Of a stretch of DNA of 64,000 nt, positions 51,920 to 61,633 are shown piece by piece. Source of the DNA: Candidatus Auribacterota bacterium (lineage in GTDB: Bacteria; Auribacterota; JAFGBW01; JAFGJP01). Numbering within the stretch: the stretch's first letter is position 1; every line of letters begins with the position of its first letter. The notes under the pieces were generated by a model. It did not search any database. It was not told where the DNA came from and saw nothing but the letters and a program-made list of their open reading frames with translations. Made by a program: the position numbers and the translations under genes. The stretch is taken from NCBI GenBank assembly GCA_023144635.1, contig JAGLFH010000041.1:1-64000 (forward strand), in the 5' to 3' direction.

Positions 51920-52992
51920 TCTACATCCTCCCAATGAATAAGTTCGTCGGAAGAAATATTCCTTTTTATTTTCCTTCCTATAAGCTTATGTATATTATAT
52001 GGAGCAATACTGTTGTTAATGTATGGTCGAAGTGGATAAACATCCTCAAGCCGAATAATATGCCCCTTCAAAAGATCTTTTGTGGTTCGTAATGCTCTGC
52101 GCTGGATAAGGGCTGTTTCTTTTTCATTTTCCTCAATTCTTTTTATGCCATCTCCGAGAGAATAATCTAATTCATGAGCTTTTGAAACCATTTCCTTCCA
52201 AGTCGCAGGGTTAATGGCAAAAGCATGGTCAGGCCCTGTTCTTGCATTATCATCAGTAAAATGCTTTTCAATGACCCGCGCCCCTAATGCAATAGCTCCG
52301 AGGATTGATGAATGCCCCGGAGTGTGATCGGATAGACCCAGTATAGCTTCCGGAAAACGGCGTGCATAGGTTTTGAGCACATTCAGATTGAGATATTTGT
52401 AATTATCCTGGGACCCAGTGTAATTGGTATTACACTGCATAAGGACAATATCTTCCGTGATGGATTCAAGGAGATCCATAGCGTGAACAACATCGTCCAT
52501 ATTCGATGCTCCGGTTGCTAGAAATACGGGTTTGCCTTTTTTTGCTATAAATTCAATCATTTTAATCCAGGTAATATCACCTGAACCTATTTTATAAACA
52601 TTCACAAATGGATCAACAAAGTTGACAGAATCAAAATCATAAGCACTTGTAAAATATTCAATTCCTACCTCATCGCATCTAGCTCTTAATTTTGGCGTCC
52701 AGTCCATGGGAATACTCGCATCACAATAGATTTCATATACAGATTTTTTCCATTTCTTTTGATGTGAAAGCATACCCGCCATTGCTTCAAAACCCTTTTT
52801 GCTTACGATCTTTGATGTCTGAAAATTTTGAAATTTTGCGGCATCTGCACCGGATTCCTTGGCAAGCTCAATGAGCTTATATGCGCGATTCAGGTCCCCG
52901 TCATGGTTTGAGGCAATATCTGCAATGAAGTAAAGAGGTTCGTCCTGCCCAACGGTTCTTCCACCTATTTTAATCTTTCTTGTCTTTTTCAT
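51916..52992 (-). CDS. Nonulosonic acid synthase (NeuB/PseI family)
   Basis: Condenses PEP with a 2-acetamido sugar to make a nine-carbon acid. About 358 residues: IADIASNHDGDLNRAYKLIE at the start, AAKFQNFQTSKIVS, KIGSGDITW, LATGASNMDDV, GLSDHTPGHSSILGAIALGA, VIEKHFTDDNARTGPDHAFA (metal and PEP site) and a C-terminal SAF (antifreeze-like) domain from about 295. PseI, LegI and NeuB cannot be separated by eye. ATG 52992 assumed; a GTG four codons upstream overlaps the previous gene. Confidence 0.9.
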   Translation of the reverse strand: MKKTRKIKIGGRTVGQDEPLYFIADIASNHDGDLNRAYKLIELAKESGADAAKFQNFQTSKIVSKKGFEAMAGMLSHQKKWKKSVYEIYCDASIPMDWTPKLRARCDEVGIEYFTSAYDFDSVNFVDPFVNVYKIGSGDITWIKMIEFIAKKGKPVFLATGASNMDDVVHAMDLLESITEDIVLMQCNTNYTGSQDNYKYLNLNVLKTYARRFPEAILGLSDHTPGHSSILGAIALGARVIEKHFTDDNARTGPDHAFAINPATWKEMVSKAHELDYSLGDGIKRIEENEKETALIQRRALRTTKDLLKGHIIRLEDVYPLRPYINNSIAPYNIHKLIGRKIKRNISSDELIHWEDVE

Positions 52993-52996
52993 AGAT

Positions 52997-53893
52997 TTAT
53001 TCACGAGTGATTTGATAATCTCTTTTTAATTCTAATAATCCTTTTTCTAAATCCGGGATTTCCACTCCAAATCTTTTCTGTTTTTTTGTATTCAAGGTCG
53101 TATTTTTAGGGCGTTTGGCTGTAAAAGAACTTTCATCGAATCTGCATGGTACTATCAATTTTTCTGATAAATTGAATACTTCGGCTAAGTTAATGAGAAA
53201 TTCATACTTGCTGACATATTTATTGCTTCCAATATGCAGTATTCCTTTATTCCTTATCTCAAGTATACATTTTTTTATTATTCGGGCTAATTGTTTTGTA
53301 TAAACCGGATTAAAATAAACATCTGTAAAGCCCTGAATTGTTCTGTTTTTAAATAAATTCTCAAGTGCCCATTCTACAAGTGATCTATTGGAAGGAACAT
53401 GAAACCCATAAAGGTTAGTTCTTAGGATAAGGGAAGATGGATTCATTTGAAGAGCCGCTTTTTCTCCCTCTAGTTTGCTTTCTGCATAATAGTTCAAGGG
53501 CACGGGCTCATCCTCCTCACAATAATTTCCTTTTTGACCATCAAAAACTGAATCAGTTGATACGGAGATAAATTGAGTTTTTTCAGGATACCAGGATGCA
53601 AAATGCTCTAAGGCTTCTACGTGCAGTTTCCTAGTGTACACCTTCTCCTTTTCACAGTTATCCACATCTACATTTGCTGCACAATAAATAATGATCTCAG
53701 GATGGATGGTTTCAAGTATATGTTTAACAAAATCCTTATCTGTTAAATCTCCTGTTAATTGATGAATGTTTTTAAGATAATGACTAAAGTGACGATGAGC
53801 GCCAAAGATAGAAAATGCTCTATCGGATGAAAATAGCTCTACAATATCTTTACCTAACATTCCTGAAGCGCCTGTAATCAATATCGTGGTCAT
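52997..53893 (-). CDS. RmlD-like SDR reductase
   Basis: About 298 residues of the dTDP-4-dehydrorhamnose reductase-like group: ILITGASGMLGKDIVELF, YCAANVDVDNCEKEK, VSTDSVFDGQKGNYCEEDEP, catalytic YYAESKLEGE and LRTNLYGF. It reduces a 4-keto sugar nucleotide. Here it sits between PseB and the synthase, where the PLP aminotransferase PseC would be expected. A GTG at 53908 overlapping the PseB stop is an alternative start. GC-richer than the genes outside 50.6-54.9 kb. Confidence 0.87.
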   Translation of the reverse strand: MTTILITGASGMLGKDIVELFSSDRAFSIFGAHRHFSHYLKNIHQLTGDLTDKDFVKHILETIHPEIIIYCAANVDVDNCEKEKVYTRKLHVEALEHFASWYPEKTQFISVSTDSVFDGQKGNYCEEDEPVPLNYYAESKLEGEKAALQMNPSSLILRTNLYGFHVPSNRSLVEWALENLFKNRTIQGFTDVYFNPVYTKQLARIIKKCILEIRNKGILHIGSNKYVSKYEFLINLAEVFNLSEKLIVPCRFDESSFTAKRPKNTTLNTKKQKRFGVEIPDLEKGLLELKRDYQITRE

Positions 53894-53904
53894 TTTATTC
53901 TTAA

Positions 53905-54909
53905 TCACTTCTCTGTTTTTAATTGTGACAGCCGTTTTTTCAAATGTTTTATATCAAGCCATTCTTTATTTGAGTCCGAGGTATAACGAAAACCCTCTCT
54001 AGCTTTTTTCCCTCCGGTTTTTACTTTGAATGAAGAATGCCACCATTCAAAAGAAGGATATATGATATAGTGGTTCGCATATTCATAAGCGGTTCTTGAA
54101 TCTTCTTCGGTGATCATAATCTCATGGAGCTTCTCACCTACCCGGATCCCGGTCTCTATTAGCTTACAATGTGGCCCCATGGCCGTGGCAAGGTCCGTGA
54201 TCTTAAATGAAGGGATCTTTGCAACGTATATCTCCCCTCTCATTGGGGATTTAAGCGCTTCCAAAACCAGGTCAACACCTTGGTCAAGTGTAATCCAAAA
54301 GCGTGTCATCCGGGCATCTGTTATGGGAAGTGATGATGCCCCATTATCAATGAGAGCCTTAAAATAGGGAACGACCGAGCCTCTGCTCCCTGCGATATTT
54401 CCGTATCTAACAACAGAGAAACGAGTCTCTTTTTTACCAACATAAGCGTTAGCTGAGACAAATAGCTTGTCCGAAACCATTTTAGTAGCTCCATACATAT
54501 TTGCAGGATGAACAGATTTATCTGTAGAAAGAGCTACAACCTTCTTTACACCATTATCTAAAGCCACATCAATGATGTTTTCCGCACCGTAAATATTCGT
54601 TTTTATCGCTTCTATTGGGTTATATTCTATTGCAGGCACTTGCTTTAATGCTGCTGCATGAACGACATAATCTACTCCCTCAAAAGCACGGGATAGTCTG
54701 ATTCTATCTCTTACATTGCCTATAAAATATCTGAGTCGTTTTTCATGCTTAGAAAACTTTTTTTTCATCATGTCTTGCTTATACTCATCTCGTGAATAAA
54801 TAATCAAACGATCAACTGACGTGTCTTTTAACATCCTCTCAATAAAAGCATTTCCCAGAGATCCCGTCCCACCTGTGATCAATATTTTTTTTCCTTTAAA
54901 AAAGCTCAT
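53905..54909 (-). CDS. pseB: UDP-GlcNAc 4,6-dehydratase (inverting), PseB
   Basis: First step of pseudaminic-type sugar synthesis: UDP-GlcNAc to UDP-2-acetamido-2,6-dideoxy-beta-L-arabino-hex-4-ulose. In 334 residues: ITGGTGSLGNAF (NADP loop), AALKQVPAIEYNPIEAIKTN, STDKSVHPANMYGATKM (active-site Asp-Lys and YxxxK) and VRYGNIAGSRGSVVPYF, all specific to PseB/FlaA1. Its ATG overlaps the stop of the GT-C gene by four bases. GC content is visibly higher (54181-54240: 30 of 60 bases G or C). Confidence 0.95.
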   Translation of the reverse strand: MSFFKGKKILITGGTGSLGNAFIERMLKDTSVDRLIIYSRDEYKQDMMKKKFSKHEKRLRYFIGNVRDRIRLSRAFEGVDYVVHAAALKQVPAIEYNPIEAIKTNIYGAENIIDVALDNGVKKVVALSTDKSVHPANMYGATKMVSDKLFVSANAYVGKKETRFSVVRYGNIAGSRGSVVPYFKALIDNGASSLPITDARMTRFWITLDQGVDLVLEALKSPMRGEIYVAKIPSFKITDLATAMGPHCKLIETGIRVGEKLHEIMITEEDSRTAYEYANHYIIYPSFEWWHSSFKVKTGGKKAREGFRYTSDSNKEWLDIKHLKKRLSQLKTEK

Positions 54910-56777
54910 ATTTTCTCCATAGATATAGATTTATCTGGTTTATCCTCATAAATATCTAATACCATTTGATGTATTCTCATTGAAGCCAATTGGCTACGAA
55001 TACATTTATTGTGACTGTAAGAGCAAATTATAATTGAATCTGCTTCTGTGCTTTTTAAGCAATTGATATCGTACACTTTAAATGCGCTATTTCTATACAT
55101 GCTATTTTTATCATTATCTATATAACCTAATATATTCCAATCAGTATTATTATTAATAATAGTCATTATTTTTTCACCTAATTCTGAGAAACCAAATAAA
55201 ATTACTTTTTGTACTTTTTTATTAGATCTTAATTTTAGTATGTTTCTTTTTGCATGCTTCAATAATTTGTAATGATTCTTATCATTTTCATACCTTTTCA
55301 CGTTTTTCGTAAACAATTTAATTTGATTCGTTTCATGAATAGAGTTCCTAATATTCTCTTTTATTCTATAAATATTGCAATATCTTACATCATCTATTTC
55401 ATATTTGATACCTCCTGCATATTCCAATTCATCTAAATTGATACTGTTATGTGCCGCAATATAATATTTCGGTCTTTTATCACTAAAATATTTGATCAAT
55501 TTATTTACTGATTCTTTCGTCTTGAAGTGAAGATTTAGCGAATTTGCGTAAATCATCTGCATTGGCGGACCATTAACATTAAGTCTTAAATATAATTCTA
55601 TATGATTTGAATCCTGAAAGATATAGTCATCATTTTTTACCTTATCTTTTAAATAATCATAGATATTATCGGATAAATCATAAAACCTCTTATTCTTTAG
55701 TCTCACCTCTTTCATTTCTAAAAGCTTTGCCGTTGTGATCATCATAAATAATATCAATATTGATAAAAATGCTACTTTGCTGTCTAATAGTTTCGTTACA
55801 TTATTTTGTAAATAAAGAATTGCACCTAGTATTATTGGTACGTGCATTAAAACACTAAAAATCGGCCAAAACCAAAGATGTATAATTGAGGAACTCATCG
55901 AAGTTAGAACCAATGCAGATAATAATATTCTTGTACTAAGTGGTACATTATGATCTGCTAAATACAATATAAAAAGAATAATCACTGGAAGAATAATAGT
56001 AATATGCTCTGAAATAGATTTATATTGACTTGCAATATATCCCTTAATATTAATAAATCTTCTATTTAATTCATTTACAATATACTTAAATAAGCATACT
56101 AATCTAGATTTACTGTTTTCATTAAGCTTCATATAAAGACTATTATCAATATCTTTTTTTATGAGCTTACCAATTACTAATGAAATAGATATTGAAAGTA
56201 TTAGAATTATTGTTGTTAATATAATGAAATTTATATTCTTTGTAAAATAAGCAGCAAAAACTATTGGCCAAAAACCTTCTATAACTGATATTTTACACCA
56301 GAATGATAATGAAGATAATATTACTCCTGTAACCATCAACATCCATTTATTTGTATTTATTCCATAAATCATTAGTGAGCAGCCTGCTGTTATAAATAAA
56401 TAAGCAATCCATTCTGGATGAATATGATCAAAGTGAAATCTTGGGGTGAAACACACCAAATAATATATTATGACCGTTAAATAAGCAGCCTTACTGTTTA
56501 ATGATATTTCATAACAGATATAAAATATAAATATTCCAGTGATGATAGTCATTACATCATAAACATTTTTTGTGGCTCCTTTAAAATGCCCATATAATAT
56601 GGATACGATATAAGTAGAAAACATATTCCCTGTAAATTTCATATATTTTCTAATATCATTTCCAATATATCTATAAGGGTATGCCATTGCGGCCATATGG
56701 TAGTCAATTTTAGGATGCCAAAGAGTCAGCTTAATTATTAGAAGTGCAATCAGTGTGATTATTAAGAGGGCAATCAT
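54906..56777 (-). CDS. GT-C-like membrane protein with cytoplasmic Rossmann domain
   Basis: A 623-residue protein. About ten membrane helices in residues 1-370 (first helix MIALLIITLIALLIIKLTLW) resemble the GT39/GT83 dolichyl-phosphate sugar transferase scaffold; a soluble stretch with DYIFQDSNHIELYLRL and RPKYYIAAHNSI follows as in that group. From about 525 a Rossmann-like domain occurs: VILFGFSELGEKIMTIINN, ILGYIDND, IIICSYSHN. The early loop YPYRYIGNDI does not show an obvious catalytic Asp pair. May move sugars from a lipid carrier; the function is inferred from fold. Confidence 0.65.
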   Translation of the reverse strand: MIALLIITLIALLIIKLTLWHPKIDYHMAAMAYPYRYIGNDIRKYMKFTGNMFSTYIVSILYGHFKGATKNVYDVMTIITGIFIFYICYEISLNSKAAYLTVIIYYLVCFTPRFHFDHIHPEWIAYLFITAGCSLMIYGINTNKWMLMVTGVILSSLSFWCKISVIEGFWPIVFAAYFTKNINFIILTTIILILSISISLVIGKLIKKDIDNSLYMKLNENSKSRLVCLFKYIVNELNRRFINIKGYIASQYKSISEHITIILPVIILFILYLADHNVPLSTRILLSALVLTSMSSSIIHLWFWPIFSVLMHVPIILGAILYLQNNVTKLLDSKVAFLSILILFMMITTAKLLEMKEVRLKNKRFYDLSDNIYDYLKDKVKNDDYIFQDSNHIELYLRLNVNGPPMQMIYANSLNLHFKTKESVNKLIKYFSDKRPKYYIAAHNSINLDELEYAGGIKYEIDDVRYCNIYRIKENIRNSIHETNQIKLFTKNVKRYENDKNHYKLLKHAKRNILKLRSNKKVQKVILFGFSELGEKIMTIINNNTDWNILGYIDNDKNSMYRNSAFKVYDINCLKSTEADSIIICSYSHNKCIRSQLASMRIHQMVLDIYEDKPDKSISMEKI

Positions 56778-56787
56778 TATTTATATT

Positions 56788-59676
56788 TCAATTATCAGTT
56801 ATTGAAAGATCCTGTTTATCAGAAAAGGATGATGTTAAAAGTCCGCTTTTCGATATTTTTATTATTCCATCAGCTGTTTTTTTACTTGATGCTATAAAAC
56901 AACTTTTTTTACTAATAATATTCCTTAAAATGATATCGTATATTTTGCCTATACTATTTATGGCGTCATTTTGTATTTTTATGTAACTATTCTTATGAAT
57001 ATTCTTAGCACCTATTATTGTTGTAAAATATTCTTCAATCGTACTATATTTACCAGGCAATATTGAGTACATTATTTTTTCATCACTATCAATTAAATCT
57101 ATTTTCTCATGCAATTCATAGAACAGCTTTGTGTTCGTCCTCAAATCATTTCCAAACAACATCAACTTATATTTATTTTTCTTAATACTTTTTATTTTAT
57201 CGTTCTTAAATACACTATTTTTATCACTAAATATTATTTTTTTAGAATCCAGCTTCTTTCCTTTATCTAATTCATCAATATATTTAGTAAATATATTGTC
57301 GCCAAAATAAAATGTATTTTTACGTTTTAATATATCCATTATTTTCTTTAATTTACAAGTGTTTAATAAATGGTAATATTTTATTCCTTTTTTTCTGCAT
57401 AATAATTCCATTTCTATAGCTGTCGAATATCTTCTTGCTCCACATATAATTATACTGTTTTTACAATCTATTCTATTAATCGATCGAACTTTTTTACCGT
57501 CGATTAATGCACTTTTTGCTTTTGTTAATACAAACGAATCTATCTCTATACCGTTTATGGCAAACATTTTCGTAATATTTGGTATTTCCGGATCTCCCCA
57601 AATATATGCTTTATTGTACTTGTTTCTTCTAACATTTTTTATAACTCGATATAAATCATTTGCTGTTACATTATTTTTCTGCCTTAATGGATTCATTATA
57701 TTCATTTCACTTAAGCCATATAATGTATCCATCAAATATTTTCCACCATTTAATGCTAGCCTTTCTGATATGTATAAATCCTTAAAACCATTATAAAATT
57801 TACTATCCATTATATAAAAATGTTTCGACTGCAAAATGCTTCCATACTTTCTACTATTAATTTTTATAATATCTGATGGAACAGAATACTGACCTTTGCA
57901 TTTTGTAATAATCATATAATATTTATTCTCAGAAACTTCATATATGTTATCTTTTGTTTTTCCAACATAATTATTATTACTTGATATTTTACTTACAATC
58001 TTATCATATTGGATGATCTTATTTAATATATTGCGTGAATAAATGCATGGCAAAATATCCATGTTAGATGATCCAAATATGACATATTCATCATTGTTAT
58101 TTTTTTCACTGTTCCATTTTAAAAATGTCTTATCATCTTTTCTCAAAACACTTATATTTCTTACAGGACTTGGCTTCTTCACTGTAAACTTGAACGTTTC
58201 AGACCAATTACTCCATATACCGTTTTTTTTTGCTTTTACTCTAAAATAATATTCTTTATTATTTGATATGAATGTGTTATCAATTTCTGAAAGCTTTATT
58301 CGCCTTCTATATTTCTCGACTTTATCTAAATTTGTTAATATTCTTACAAAGTCCTTGTCCCTGCTTATCTGCCACCATATTTTATCTACATTACAAGATT
58401 CAGTCTTGCATATAAAATATGGCCTTTTATATATAAATTTATTTATTCTGTTGCCAATTTGTATACTTAGCTTCCTCTTTTTTAATAGTTTTTTATCTAC
58501 ATATAAGCTCATTATCAAATGATCTTTTATATTATCATGGCAAATGTCAATGAAGTTATTTTCATTATTCAATTCAGGGAAAGATGCTTTTGAACTTTGA
58601 CAATATATTTTTATATATCCATCTCTTGATAAAGTTCTTAATTCTAATTTATCCCTAAAACAATCATGATATATTAGCTCTTGCCCATTTTTTAAAATAC
58701 ATTTATCCTCTAATAACTCAAGTTCATCTCCACTTAAATTTTTTATTTTATAAATAGGATGCAATGTATTTATAATAATTTTGTTACTATCCTTGATTCT
58801 TTCCTTAATATTTACTATTTGTTCGATTCTATTTAACGCCTTTTTCCTAACATTACATTTCCAAATTCTTAGATCTCTTTTGCTAATTGCTATTTCAGGA
58901 AATTTATTGTTATAAAACACTATCTCTTCGCCAGGGTATATATCATAATATTTGAAGTTTACATGGACGACTTTTCTTTCTTCTTTAACATATTTATTAT
59001 CATCACCATATTTTATTAAACTCATATTTTTCCATGATTTAATAATATTATATTTTTCATATTTACCTCCGTAGAGTGTCCTTAATGCTAAAAAAGGATT
59101 CTCCTTTATTTCTTTATAAGAAGCCAATTTACTATTATCTAAACAGAAGTATCTAGAATTAGTATCGCCGTCAATAATATTCCACTTATTATTAAAGTAA
59201 TACTCTCTTACGTTATGGCCAATCAATGGAATTCTTCTTGATGGTATTTTAAAAAGAGATAAAAGATATGAAAGAGAATACGAATCGTTAGAGCAAATTG
59301 TATAACCTAGGCAGTTTAAAACAAAAAAAGGATTATCATTTTCTTTAATATCACTTGTTGCGTGAAATCTATTATTAATCCAGTAATTATATATTAAGTG
59401 AACACTGCGTTCCTTACTATCATTTAAGCGTAATTTATTTATTAAATCTTTTTTATTTAATATTGTGTTCTTATTTATATTAACAATAATTCTTCTAACT
59501 GGTTCTTTACCATTATTTATTATTTTAATTTTATTGATTAATGTTTTCGAACTTTCACTGTTTATAAACCCTAAAGGAGATTTTAGATTATTATCATATA
59601 CATTTGACTTAAGATAAAATGATTTGTTTTTTTTATCAATTAATATATTATGTCTATTTTTATTATTATTAAGCAT
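56788..59676 (-). CDS. Large multidomain protein with transglutaminase-like and Fn3-like domains
   Basis: A 962-residue protein without signal peptide or membrane helix. Residues 90-200 look like a transglutaminase-like peptidase fold: Cys128 (GYTICSNDSYSLSYLL), His154 (LIGHNVREYYFNNKW) and Asp169 (IIDGDTN), at normal spacing for the C-H-D triad. Residues about 410-620 have two Fn3-like segments (YYFRVKAKKNGIWSNWSETF). The C-terminal 300 residues have Rossmann-like strands (KAYIWGDPEIPNITKMFAI, IIICGARRYSTAIEMELLCR). I do not recognise the combination. ATG 59676 used; it overlaps the propeller gene upstream by eight bases. Confidence 0.7.
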   Translation of the reverse strand: MLNNNKNRHNILIDKKNKSFYLKSNVYDNNLKSPLGFINSESSKTLINKIKIINNGKEPVRRIIVNINKNTILNKKDLINKLRLNDSKERSVHLIYNYWINNRFHATSDIKENDNPFFVLNCLGYTICSNDSYSLSYLLSLFKIPSRRIPLIGHNVREYYFNNKWNIIDGDTNSRYFCLDNSKLASYKEIKENPFLALRTLYGGKYEKYNIIKSWKNMSLIKYGDDNKYVKEERKVVHVNFKYYDIYPGEEIVFYNNKFPEIAISKRDLRIWKCNVRKKALNRIEQIVNIKERIKDSNKIIINTLHPIYKIKNLSGDELELLEDKCILKNGQELIYHDCFRDKLELRTLSRDGYIKIYCQSSKASFPELNNENNFIDICHDNIKDHLIMSLYVDKKLLKKRKLSIQIGNRINKFIYKRPYFICKTESCNVDKIWWQISRDKDFVRILTNLDKVEKYRRRIKLSEIDNTFISNNKEYYFRVKAKKNGIWSNWSETFKFTVKKPSPVRNISVLRKDDKTFLKWNSEKNNNDEYVIFGSSNMDILPCIYSRNILNKIIQYDKIVSKISSNNNYVGKTKDNIYEVSENKYYMIITKCKGQYSVPSDIIKINSRKYGSILQSKHFYIMDSKFYNGFKDLYISERLALNGGKYLMDTLYGLSEMNIMNPLRQKNNVTANDLYRVIKNVRRNKYNKAYIWGDPEIPNITKMFAINGIEIDSFVLTKAKSALIDGKKVRSINRIDCKNSIIICGARRYSTAIEMELLCRKKGIKYYHLLNTCKLKKIMDILKRKNTFYFGDNIFTKYIDELDKGKKLDSKKIIFSDKNSVFKNDKIKSIKKNKYKLMLFGNDLRTNTKLFYELHEKIDLIDSDEKIMYSILPGKYSTIEEYFTTIIGAKNIHKNSYIKIQNDAINSIGKIYDIILRNIISKKSCFIASSKKTADGIIKISKSGLLTSSFSDKQDLSITDN

Positions 59677-60628
59677 CAATTGCCAGTATTCTGTATTTGC
59701 CTGAACTCCATAGTACTGCTAACAATTCATTGCTATTATTATTGTCTATGTTTATAGACACGACACGAGCATTCTTCATGCCTTTAAAATATGGACTACA
59801 CATTAATAGATTATAAATTAATTTATTGCATGCATCTAATCGTATTATTTCCTTGTTTGTTGTATACATTAATCCTTTACTAGTAATTATAAAATCATAT
59901 AACTGCCTTCCGCCATATCCATTGCAATTTGTTTTATAATATAAATTTATATTATTTAATGGATTTATCTTATAGATATTTTCCGTTCTATTATCAATAT
60001 TCCAATTAAAAGGATTATTTGATGATATGCTGTCGAAGTATATATTATGCTCATCGTCAATCTGAATATTTCTAATATAATAATTCTTATCAAGATTTAT
60101 TTCTCTTTCAATACAACCAAATCTATCCATAATAATTAGTATTCTATTTGCCCCATCATAGATTATGATTTTTTTATTTCTACTTGCGATGCATGTCGGA
60201 TAAAACAAGTTTTTTTTCGATTCTTTTATTATATTGATCTTTTTGTTTTTAATATCGAATGTAATCAATTTGTTATTTGGATCTTCAAACACCGCACTTA
60301 TGTTCTTATGTATCAGCAAATCCTTATGATTCCGTTGACAGATATAAACAGTGTTATTTGAATCATCGTATGCAATTCTAATCAATAACCGGCTGCTATA
60401 GAGAACCTCATTTAAAACAAAATCATCAGATAATAGCAATAAAGATGAACTTAAATCACTATTTTTAACAGTTCGAAGCAAATAACCATTATTTATTTTT
60501 ATTATTTCTTGCGGATATCCGTATTTTTGCATTAAATCCCCAGTTAAAGCATAAAGTATCCTGACATTAAACTTATAATCTCTAATTATTCTATTTATTC
60601 TATTCGAAATGTTTTCTTTATTTTTCAT
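59669..60628 (-). CDS. Beta-propeller-like protein, unknown function
   Basis: A 319-residue protein of repeated short strands: LLRTVKNSDLSSSLLLLSDD, LLIRIAYDDSNNTVYICQRN, KIIIYDGANRILIIMDRFGC, NIQIDDEHNIYFDSISSNNP and KGLMYTTNKEIIRLDACNKL, the NHL/six-blade pattern in a weak form. No export signal. It lies between a hexapeptide acyltransferase and the transglutaminase-like gene, overlapping the latter. The other propeller in the locus (21331-22341) is only distantly similar. Could be a binding scaffold. Confidence 0.6.
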   Translation of the reverse strand: MKNKENISNRINRIIRDYKFNVRILYALTGDLMQKYGYPQEIIKINNGYLLRTVKNSDLSSSLLLLSDDFVLNEVLYSSRLLIRIAYDDSNNTVYICQRNHKDLLIHKNISAVFEDPNNKLITFDIKNKKINIIKESKKNLFYPTCIASRNKKIIIYDGANRILIIMDRFGCIEREINLDKNYYIRNIQIDDEHNIYFDSISSNNPFNWNIDNRTENIYKINPLNNINLYYKTNCNGYGGRQLYDFIITSKGLMYTTNKEIIRLDACNKLIYNLLMCSPYFKGMKNARVVSINIDNNNSNELLAVLWSSGKYRILAIDA

Positions 60629-60647
60629 TATCAGATAAGTTTAAATA

Positions 60648-61622
60648 CTATTTTATTATTATAAATCTTAGACAGTATTTGCTTTTATACAATTTATGTA
60701 TCAATTTATTTAATGTTTTATTACTCTCCGGATAAGCAGAATAGTCTTTAAAATCAATCCATGATATATCGGCCTTTAGCTTGATTTTTGGACATAAATC
60801 AAAACCAATATAAATCGTATCTTTCTTTATTTCTGAAATTTCATTATTTTTTACAAATACTACATATTTATTTAGATATTTATCTATTTTTACTAAGCCT
60901 ATATTTTTATACAAATCAACATTTTGATATTTATTCTTATTCATCATTACAATTGAAACTACATTTTCAATAAAATGCATTATTTCGTCATATGGCCGTT
61001 TTATAATTTTATTTTCAATTGGATATTCTTCATGCTTATAAGCATACGGCCTTATAAATCTATTGCTTGCTATTTTTCCTGTAAGAACAGCTCCAGGAGC
61101 AATAATCGTATTATTACCTATTTTTGTACCTGGCAATATTGAAGTACACATTCCAGTCCATGAATACTTACCAATTTCAACATCACCTTTTTTTGATGGA
61201 TATCCTTGTAAATCTGGCAAATACCCTCCATGTGTATATATTGTATTCCTAGGGCCAAAACAAGAATAATCTTTCATTATTACTTTATGCTCTGACATAC
61301 ATTCTATTAAACATTGCACAGACACTAAACAACGTGCCTCTGCAATAAAAGTTCCTTTTCCGTATATTTTAGTAAAGTATGCAATCCTACTTTTTTTCCC
61401 AACTTTCAATTTTTTCAATAAAACAATAATTGTAAAAGGATCAATACAAGCATCATCATCTAATTCCATATTTTCAACAATTATCAAACTAAACATTCCA
61501 ATTTTTACTCTTTTTCCAATTTTGAATCCAATTATTCTCATTATTTGTTTTCTAATAAATAATGGAGTAAACGTTGAAATTACTTGTAAAATGTATTTTA
61601 TTATATTTTTAAATGACTTCAT
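60648..61622 (-). CDS. Left-handed beta-helix (hexapeptide) acyltransferase
   Basis: A 324-residue protein. Residues 30-190 have the hexapeptide pattern (KIGKRVKIGMFSLIIVENME, ISVQ-like coils, VEIGKYSWTGMCTSILPGTK and IGNNTIIAPGAVLTGKI) with THGG near 135 as the likely catalytic His, like WcaF/WcaB O-acetyltransferases. The N-terminal segment may associate with the membrane. The last 110 residues are an extra alpha/beta part of unknown role. Probably O-acetylates a sugar of this glycan. Confidence 0.82.
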   Translation of the reverse strand: MKSFKNIIKYILQVISTFTPLFIRKQIMRIIGFKIGKRVKIGMFSLIIVENMELDDDACIDPFTIIVLLKKLKVGKKSRIAYFTKIYGKGTFIAEARCLVSVQCLIECMSEHKVIMKDYSCFGPRNTIYTHGGYLPDLQGYPSKKGDVEIGKYSWTGMCTSILPGTKIGNNTIIAPGAVLTGKIASNRFIRPYAYKHEEYPIENKIIKRPYDEIMHFIENVVSIVMMNKNKYQNVDLYKNIGLVKIDKYLNKYVVFVKNNEISEIKKDTIYIGFDLCPKIKLKADISWIDFKDYSAYPESNKTLNKLIHKLYKSKYCLRFIIIK

Positions 61623-61633
61623 CTGATTAATTA

